Assembly: GCA_013139755.1 (NCBI GenBank)
Contig: WTAG01000482.1
Location: 1 to 10,512, forward strand
Direction: 5' to 3'
Length of the DNA stretch: 10,512 bases
From: Methylomarinum sp.
GTDB taxonomy: Bacteria; Pseudomonadota; Gammaproteobacteria; Methylococcales; Methylomonadaceae
Part shown: positions 5,653-10,512 of the stretch, piece after piece
How the letters are laid out: every line of letters begins with the position of its first letter
Position numbering within the stretch: the stretch's first letter is position 1
The notes under the pieces: generated by a model
The model's input: the letters and a program-made list of their open reading frames with translations, nothing else
What the model was told of the DNA's origin: nothing
The model's database searches: none
Position numbers and translations under genes: made by a program

Positions 5653-6596
5653 TAGAAATTTGTTTTAAGATCCATCCCAGAATAAAGTGATGCAACTTGC
5701 TCTCCATAGCCATTAAATTTTTCTGTGTTACGTTTGGGGGTAAAAATACTCGCGCCTAGAACACGCTCTCTACTTTGGCTCCATCGAGGATGAGGTACTT
5801 CAGGATTTACATTGGCATAAAAACCGTATTCTCCAGCAGCCCGCTTGTTCCATGCAGTCGCGGGCATAGTCTCAGAAAATCGTATTTTCACAATAGCTTT
5901 AATACTTTTAAAACCGTATTTCCAGGGCACGACTAAACGTAATGGCGCCCCATTCTGATTAGGCAATTCATCGTCATACATTCCAGTTGCCATAAGAGTT
6001 AATGGATGCATAGCCTCATCCATTCTTAAGCCTTCAACATAAGGCCATTGCAATGACTTGGTTCGTTGTCCCGGCATAATGTCAGGATTATAAAGCGTAG
6101 TGAACTCAACAAACCTAGCTTTCGAAGTCGGCTTAAAGCGTTTCAACATTGTCCCCAATGGAAACCCTATCCAGGGAACAACCATAGACCAGGCTTCTAC
6201 ACAGCGAAATCTATAGATACGCTCTTCAACAGGATTATCTTTCAGAATATCTTCTAAATTAAAAACACCGGTATTTTCTGCCTCGCCTTCAATCGTCACA
6301 CTCCAGGGACTAGTTTTGAGCGCATTGGCCAAAACACTTGCATCTGACTTGTTTGAAGTAAATTCATAATAATTGGTATAACTGGCAACATCTTCAAAAT
6401 CAGTCACTTGAAGAGGTAATGAATAAGGCCCGACAGGCGCTTTTTCATATTTCTTGACTTGAGCATCTGCCGAAACAGGCATCATTGATGCGATAGCCGT
6501 TGTTGCAGCCGCCTTTATAATCAAGCGTCGATTATCAAAAACGCTCCGGTCGGTTATTTCACTGCTTAAAATATCTGTTTTGCCTTTAATGATCAT
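5652..6596 (-). CDS. msrP: MsrP, Tat-exported molybdopterin methionine sulfoxide reductase
   Basis: This periplasmic catalytic subunit reduces methionine sulfoxide residues in proteins, using a molybdenum-molybdopterin centre. The 314-residue product aligns by eye along its length with E. coli MsrP (334 residues). The Tat signal has Arg23-Arg24 in NRRLIIKAA, and likely cleavage follows SADA (position 45). The molybdenum-ligating cysteine is Cys132 in YRFRCVEAWSMVVPWIGFPL. Other conserved blocks are YPYVEGLR-like WPYVEGLRMDEAMHPLTLM, NGAPLRLVVPWKYGFKSIK, EYGFYANVNP and the C-terminal NGYGEQVASLYSGMDLKTNF. ATG 6596 gives a signal of normal length. The frame extends to 6629, but that would overlap doxX by 28 bp. 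The gene begins 5 bp after the doxX stop and overlaps msrQ by one base, so the three are almost certainly one operon. Secretion requires the Tat system, which is encoded elsewhere. Confidence 0.95.
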   Translation of the reverse strand: MIIKGKTDILSSEITDRSVFDNRRLIIKAAATTAIASMMPVSADAQVKKYEKAPVGPYSLPLQVTDFEDVASYTNYYEFTSNKSDASVLANALKTSPWSVTIEGEAENTGVFNLEDILKDNPVEERIYRFRCVEAWSMVVPWIGFPLGTMLKRFKPTSKARFVEFTTLYNPDIMPGQRTKSLQWPYVEGLRMDEAMHPLTLMATGMYDDELPNQNGAPLRLVVPWKYGFKSIKAIVKIRFSETMPATAWNKRAAGEYGFYANVNPEVPHPRWSQSRERVLGASIFTPKRNTEKFNGYGEQVASLYSGMDLKTNF

Positions 6597-6601
6597 GACA
6601 G

Positions 6602-7231
6602 TTAATCCATAAATTTTCGTTTCAGCCAATAGTCGACACTGACATAGTTTCCAGAGCCTATAAAAAACAAAACTAACAACATAATAAAATACGTGGCTGC
6701 AAACTCAACACCATTATTAAGAATAACCACACTGCCATTTTCGGTTAACCACTCATAGTTACCATTATCCTTTAATAAGGATTTAACCTTATCCAGTCTT
6801 TCAATTGCACCAACCGTTCTTTCAGTAGCAAAAATACCACTACCTTCTGCAATTGCTAGCCAGCCGTTTTTTAGATGGACGGTAATACCCGCAATCAACA
6901 TGGTTATCATCAAAGGAATTGAAATTAAACGTACGCCAAAACCCAGCAGTAAAAACAAGGCACCTAAGACTTCAACCAAGGCAACCAGAAAGACCAATAA
7001 ATAAGGTAAAGGCAGACCTAAGCCCCATTCTTCATTACCAAACCAATCGGCTGTACTGGTAAAATTAATAAACTTCTTGCTTCCAGCCATCCAGAATATG
7101 GGCACCAAATATAATCGCAAAAGAAGTGGTGCTATAAAATCCAGTATTTTTGCTTTATCACACCAAGTCATCAATAAATTAGTCATCCCAGGTGTTTTTT
7201 CAATAATTACCGATATATATTTATTATCCAT
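6602..7231 (-). CDS. DoxX-family membrane protein ahead of msrPQ
   Basis: This 209-residue inner-membrane protein belongs to the DoxX family, which is named from a thiosulfate-oxidising terminal oxidase, although most bacterial members have no proven function. Hydrophobic segments lie near 32-50, 74-97, 102-120 and 170-192. Family landmarks are LLLRLYLVPIFWMAGSKKF (36-54), WFGNEEWGLGLPLP (63-76), EVLGALFLLLG (87-97) and NGVEFAATYF (163-172). A polar insert of about 50 residues between the third and fourth segments, ending NYEWLTENGSVVILNN, marks the long DoxX subgroup. Some relatives are called HvfX in copper or RiPP clusters, but no such partner genes are visible here. The AGG at 8 bp supports ATG 7231, while ATG 7186 (residue 16) is possible. 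Its place first in the msrPQ operon suggests a redox or membrane role in envelope oxidative repair, which is inference. Confidence 0.85.
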   Translation of the reverse strand: MDNKYISVIIEKTPGMTNLLMTWCDKAKILDFIAPLLLRLYLVPIFWMAGSKKFINFTSTADWFGNEEWGLGLPLPYLLVFLVALVEVLGALFLLLGFGVRLISIPLMITMLIAGITVHLKNGWLAIAEGSGIFATERTVGAIERLDKVKSLLKDNGNYEWLTENGSVVILNNGVEFAATYFIMLLVLFFIGSGNYVSVDYWLKRKFMD

Positions 7232-7298
7232 TGTAAAAACCTACTTTTTTATTATGATTAAAGACAATTCAAACTTTTAATACCTTAAAACTACGAAC
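7232..7298. promoter_or_regulatory. Divergent intergenic region between doxX-msrPQ and cupin-macroglobulin
   Basis: This 67-bp AT-rich gap separates two outward-facing operons, so both promoters or their overlapping parts should lie here or reach into the coding starts. The doxX side has a GTAGG ribosome site. CATAAT and TAATCA on the minus strand, and TTTAAT or TAATAC on the plus strand, are possible -10 boxes, but none has a convincing -35 at normal spacing. Shared regulation of the two operons is possible but unproven. Confidence 0.4.
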
Positions 7299-7649
7299 AT
7301 GATCCCAGTTGTTGATAATATATTCACAGACATTCCTAAACAAATGCCTGAAGAACTGTTTCAGACCTTACTGTCTAAAGGACAAGTCAAAGTTGAAAGA
7401 ATTATCTCCAAGGGTCAATCGTCCCCAACAAACCAATGGTATGACCAAATTCAAGATGAATGGATCATATTACTAAAGGGGCAGGCAAAATTACAGTTTG
7501 AAAATGACTTATCCATTATTTTTTTAAAACCAGGGGACTATCTGCTAATCCCCGCACATACAAAACATCGCGTACACTGGACTGACCCCAATATAGAAAG
7601 TATATGGTTAACCATACATATTTATCCCGCCGAGAGTTCCCATGAATAA
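7299..7649 (+). CDS. Small cupin-domain protein
   Basis: This 116-residue soluble protein is a single cupin barrel with no signal peptide. It begins with NIFTDIPKQMPEELFQTLL and ends with a WLTIHIYP strand, a layout seen in a widespread family of uncharacterised cupins. Cupin motif 1 is recognisable from Glu54 and Gly61 (DEWIILLKG), but its usual paired histidines are replaced within SSPTNQWYDQ (41-50). Motif 2 is GDYLLIPAHTKHRVHW (79-94), with His87 and His90. Metal binding is therefore uncertain and the substrate is unknown. No clear Shine-Dalgarno precedes ATG 7299, the only reasonable start. The stop codon lies inside the first codons of the alpha-2-macroglobulin gene (8-bp overlap), so the two are probably translated together. 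The function in that pairing is unknown. Confidence 0.85.
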   Translation: MIPVVDNIFTDIPKQMPEELFQTLLSKGQVKVERIISKGQSSPTNQWYDQIQDEWIILLKGQAKLQFENDLSIIFLKPGDYLLIPAHTKHRVHWTDPNIESIWLTIHIYPAESSHE

Positions 7650-10512
7650 ATTCACTACACTCCTGTTACTCATCTTTGCCCTTTTAATTATTAGTGGCTG
7701 TAGCGATAAACAAGCGAATAAAGAAACACTTGATAAAAAGAGTTTTGATTTAGTGAATGTAAAACAGCAATATGCCGGTATTGAACTTGAAGTTGCTGAT
7801 ATTAGTGAACAAAGCTATCAAAATGGGGCTGCACTTGCCGTTACTTTATCAACGCCCCTTAATCCTAAGAAGGATTTTCAGAGCTTCTTTAAAGTGAGTG
7901 ACAAAAATGGACAGACCATAAATGGCAACTGGATTGTTTCAGCTAATGGCATGGTTGTTTACTTTCCTGAAATAGAACCCTCAAGCAGTTATATTATTGA
8001 TGTTTATCAGGATTTAACAGCGGCCACAGGGAAACAACTTAAAACCAGTGTTAGCAAAAAAGTGGAGACCAGAAAAATGCCTGCGCAAGTTAGTTTTGCT
8101 AGTCATGGCTCTATACTCCCTGCAAAATTAGCCAAGGGTTTACCCGTTGTTAGCGTTAATATTAACGAAGTCGACGTGGATTTTCATCGCATAAAACCAG
8201 ACAAGATGAATCACTTCATCACAGCATGGACTAACAGTTCTGGTCGTTCTAGCCAAAGCAATTATTATTTACAAGAATATGCGCCATATACCGAATTAGT
8301 GTACAGCGGCCGATTCCCCCTTAATCCTCCAAAAAACACCCGCCACACTACACATCTTGACTTAAATTCCATAGACCAAATTCAGCACCCGGGTATCTAC
8401 CTGGCTGTGATGAAAGCTGCGGGGACTTATAAATATGAACAACAGGTCAGCTTTTTTACCGTTAGTGACATAGGGCTACATGCCAGGCTTTATCCTGATC
8501 AAATGACTATAAACGTTAGCTCATTGGCAACGGGTAAAGCGCTGTCAGATATATCATTAACTTTAGTCGATGAAAAGGAAAACATCCTGGATCAGGTGAA
8601 ATCGGACAAACTTGGTCAGGCAAGCTTTAGTTCCCCCTCGCATAAAGCCAGATTAGTTATAGCCAAAGACAAAAATAATATCGCTCTACTCAGGTTAAAT
8701 GCACCTGCTCTGGATTTATCAGAATTTGATATTGCTGGTCGCCCTTATAAAGCCATAGAAATATTCACTTATGGCCCCAGAGATTTATACCGTCCAGGAG
8801 AGAATGTTAAAATCAACGCTCTAATACGTGATGCTGATGGACAAAACATCACAGCCCCTCCATTAAATGCAGTGATTAAACGGCCTGATGGTCAAAAAAT
8901 CAAATACTTCACATTGTACCCAGACAGCAATGCAGAAAAACAGGGATTTTATCAAACCGAATATGCCTTACCTCCAAATGCCCCTACCGGGAAATGGACT
9001 TTAGAATTAAAGACAACCAACAAAAATAAACATCAATACCACTTTCAAGTAGAAGCTTTTTTACCTGAGCGTATGGAGTTATTGCTAGGCGAGCAAACTG
9101 TAGAGGAAAACTGGACTAACAGCACAGATACACTCAATATCCCTGTTTCGGGACAATATCTATATGGCGCCCCGGCTGAAAAAAATAGATTAAGTACAAA
9201 GGTGCTTATCAAACCCAATAGACAGCCTATCAAATCATTAAAAGAGTATTTCTTTGGTCTGGAGGATGAGAAACTGCCTATTGAGTATTTTGAACAGGAT
9301 GATATTAAGCTGGATGAACAAGGGCTTGCCACGCTTAAGATTCCTTCCCGCTGGCAACAGGTAAAAAACACGCCTCTGGCAATAAAAGTCATCGGCAGCC
9401 TGTATGAAACCGGAGGCAGACCAGTCACCCGAACGATTGATTATCATTTATGGCCTCAACAAGATCTCATTGGTATTCGTCCACAGTTAAAACTGAATGA
9501 CATCCCTTCCGATACTCTGGTTAATTTTGACATTATCAAGTCTGATTCCCAAGGTGTACTTAAAGGAGAAACCGAAGTCATAGCCACTTTAGTTAAAGAA
9601 AGGCGTGATTACTATTGGGAATATTCAGCATCAGAAGGCTGGCATTATCAACATACTAAAAAGAATTTCAAAGCGTTTGAACAGCGTATCAAACTGAATA
9701 ATAAACAACCATCAACACTTAGTGTCCCGGTTGACTGGGGCTCCTATTTATTACTGCTTAAAGATACAAAGACCAATCAAACATCCAGTTTACGTTTTCA
9801 TGCCGGTAGTGGATGGAGGAATGACCAACAGACTTCATCAGCACGCCCGGATCGTGTGGTATTAAAACTTGATAAGACACATTACCAGGCAGGAGATACT
9901 GCTCTACTTAATATACTCCCACCTTATGCCGGCAATGCCTTTGTAATGGTTGAAAACAGCGAAAAACCACTCTGGTTTCAACGTATCAGTATTCCAGCTG
10001 AAGGAATGAACTTAAGTATCCCTATCGATAAAAACTGGAACAGGCATGACCTATATATTTCAAGCATCATTTTCCGCCCGGGAGATGCAAAAGAAAAGAT
10101 CACGCCTAACCGAGCAGTTGGTCTGGTGCATTTACCTTTAAACAGAAAAGACCGACAATTACTAATCGATATAAAAACATCAGATAAAGTTATCAGACCG
10201 GAAAAAACATTAACCACTCCCATTACAATTTCTGGATTTAACCCTGAAAAAGACACTTACCTCACCTTAGCTGCCGTTGACGTTGGTGTCTTGAATATCA
10301 CAGATTTTAAAACACCAGACCCTCACCAATGGTTTTTCCAAGCGCGTCGCTATGCTGTTGAACAATATGATATTTACAATAAAATCATAGAACTGACTGA
10401 TGGGGGCCTTACTAAACCACGCTTTGGTGGTGATGCCGACAAACGTGCAGGTGGAGCCAGACCTGACTCATCAGTACAAATCGTCTCATTATTTAGTGAT
10501 CTGGTTAAAACG
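7642..10512 (+). CDS. yfhM: Bacterial alpha-2-macroglobulin lipoprotein (YfhM type), cut by window edge
   Basis: The frame is open for 957 codons to the right edge; the E. coli homologue has about 1650 residues. Bacterial alpha-2-macroglobulins are membrane-anchored periplasmic protease traps that bind attackers through a bait region and usually a thioester. A lipoprotein signal ends in LLIISGC, with Cys20 lipidated. The +2 residue is Ser, which by the usual rule predicts the outer membrane; I recall Asp at +2 in E. coli. Family landmarks are HPGIYLAVM (about 252-260), VSDIGLHARLY (274-284), FTYGPRDLYRPGE (375-387) and LAAVDVGVLNITDFKTPDP (876-894), followed by FQARRYAVEQYDIYN. The visible part covers the N-terminal macroglobulin-like domains up to roughly the bait region. 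The thioester motif (CxEQ) and receptor-like C-terminus lie beyond the window. The usual partner pbpC is not upstream; a cupin gene occupies that place and overlaps this start by 8 bp. Confidence 0.9.
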   Translation, partial: MNKFTTLLLLIFALLIISGCSDKQANKETLDKKSFDLVNVKQQYAGIELEVADISEQSYQNGAALAVTLSTPLNPKKDFQSFFKVSDKNGQTINGNWIVSANGMVVYFPEIEPSSSYIIDVYQDLTAATGKQLKTSVSKKVETRKMPAQVSFASHGSILPAKLAKGLPVVSVNINEVDVDFHRIKPDKMNHFITAWTNSSGRSSQSNYYLQEYAPYTELVYSGRFPLNPPKNTRHTTHLDLNSIDQIQHPGIYLAVMKAAGTYKYEQQVSFFTVSDIGLHARLYPDQMTINVSSLATGKALSDISLTLVDEKENILDQVKSDKLGQASFSSPSHKARLVIAKDKNNIALLRLNAPALDLSEFDIAGRPYKAIEIFTYGPRDLYRPGENVKINALIRDADGQNITAPPLNAVIKRPDGQKIKYFTLYPDSNAEKQGFYQTEYALPPNAPTGKWTLELKTTNKNKHQYHFQVEAFLPERMELLLGEQTVEENWTNSTDTLNIPVSGQYLYGAPAEKNRLSTKVLIKPNRQPIKSLKEYFFGLEDEKLPIEYFEQDDIKLDEQGLATLKIPSRWQQVKNTPLAIKVIGSLYETGGRPVTRTIDYHLWPQQDLIGIRPQLKLNDIPSDTLVNFDIIKSDSQGVLKGETEVIATLVKERRDYYWEYSASEGWHYQHTKKNFKAFEQRIKLNNKQPSTLSVPVDWGSYLLLLKDTKTNQTSSLRFHAGSGWRNDQQTSSARPDRVVLKLDKTHYQAGDTALLNILPPYAGNAFVMVENSEKPLWFQRISIPAEGMNLSIPIDKNWNRHDLYISSIIFRPGDAKEKITPNRAVGLVHLPLNRKDRQLLIDIKTSDKVIRPEKTLTTPITISGFNPEKDTYLTLAAVDVGVLNITDFKTPDPHQWFFQARRYAVEQYDIYNKIIELTDGGLTKPRFGGDADKRAGGARPDSSVQIVSLFSDLVKT

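Noticed and set aside
6066..6257. 63-codon plus-strand open frame inside msrP
   Set aside because: It is antisense to the strongly conserved Cys132 region of MsrP, and its composition reflects the reverse of that gene.
6597..6629. Extended MsrP start at 6629
   Set aside because: It overlaps doxX by 28 bp and adds 11 residues with no counterpart in the family; ATG 6596 gives a normal Tat signal.
7077..7280. 67-codon plus-strand open frame over the doxX start and divergent gap
   Set aside because: It overlaps the DoxX N-terminus antisense, shows no family features and ends before the cupin start.
9045..9447. Two overlapping minus-strand open frames inside the macroglobulin gene
   Set aside because: Both are antisense to a continuous, recognisable macroglobulin frame and contain low-complexity Ser and Leu runs typical of shadow frames.
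9978..10256. 92-codon minus-strand open frame near the right edge
   Set aside because: It is antisense to the macroglobulin coding sequence and has no start signal or known pattern.
1..10512. CRISPR arrays, tRNAs, rRNAs, transposases or phage genes
   Set aside because: I scanned for regular spaced repeats, tRNA-like cloverleaf ends and mobile-element protein motifs and saw none; nearly all sequence is explained by conserved genes.

Overview
The window looks like an AT-rich chromosomal stretch from a gammaproteobacterium. The evidence is the fused RlmK-RlmL rRNA methyltransferase, the MsrP-MsrQ pair, apolipoprotein N-acyltransferase, a periplasmic FKBP isomerase and a YfhM-type bacterial alpha-2-macroglobulin, all of which align by eye with enterobacterial relatives recalled from memory. 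The genus cannot be read from the sequence. There is no phage, transposase, CRISPR array, tRNA or rRNA, so this is mostly ordinary core and envelope gene content.

Layout: (1) bases 1-1064, minus strand: a tandem PilZ protein followed 18 bp later by the N-terminal third of lnt, which runs off the left edge. (2) 1065-1272: a divergent intergenic region with a sigma70-like promoter for the PilZ gene and a decayed palindromic repeat. (3) 1273-2414, plus strand: a lipoprotein lytic transglycosylase (SLT) and a periplasmic FKBP prolyl isomerase. (4) 2415-2577: a hairpin-rich gap ending in an intrinsic terminator whose T-run finishes 11 bp before the next start codon. (5) 2578-5045, plus strand: rlmKL and acyP, coupled by an ATGA overlap. 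(6) 5047-7231, minus strand: a doxX-msrP-msrQ operon, converging on acyP with a single base between the two stop codons. (7) 7232-7298: a short divergent intergenic region. (8) 7299-10512, plus strand: a small cupin overlapping by 8 bp the start of a large alpha-2-macroglobulin lipoprotein, which is open to the right edge (957 codons visible).

Functional theme: most genes serve the cell envelope. Lnt completes lipoprotein acylation, and two lipoproteins lie in the same window (the SLT enzyme and the macroglobulin). FKBP folds periplasmic proteins, MsrPQ repairs oxidised methionine there, and the macroglobulin is expected to trap proteases. The rlmKL-acyP pair is the exception, acting on 23S rRNA and acyl phosphates in the cytoplasm. 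I found no convincing new multi-gene system. The points most worth a second look are the loss of a conserved acidic SAM-binding residue in the RlmK half of RlmKL, the structured leader next to the rlmKL start, the DoxX protein placed ahead of msrPQ, and the cupin coupled to the macroglobulin.
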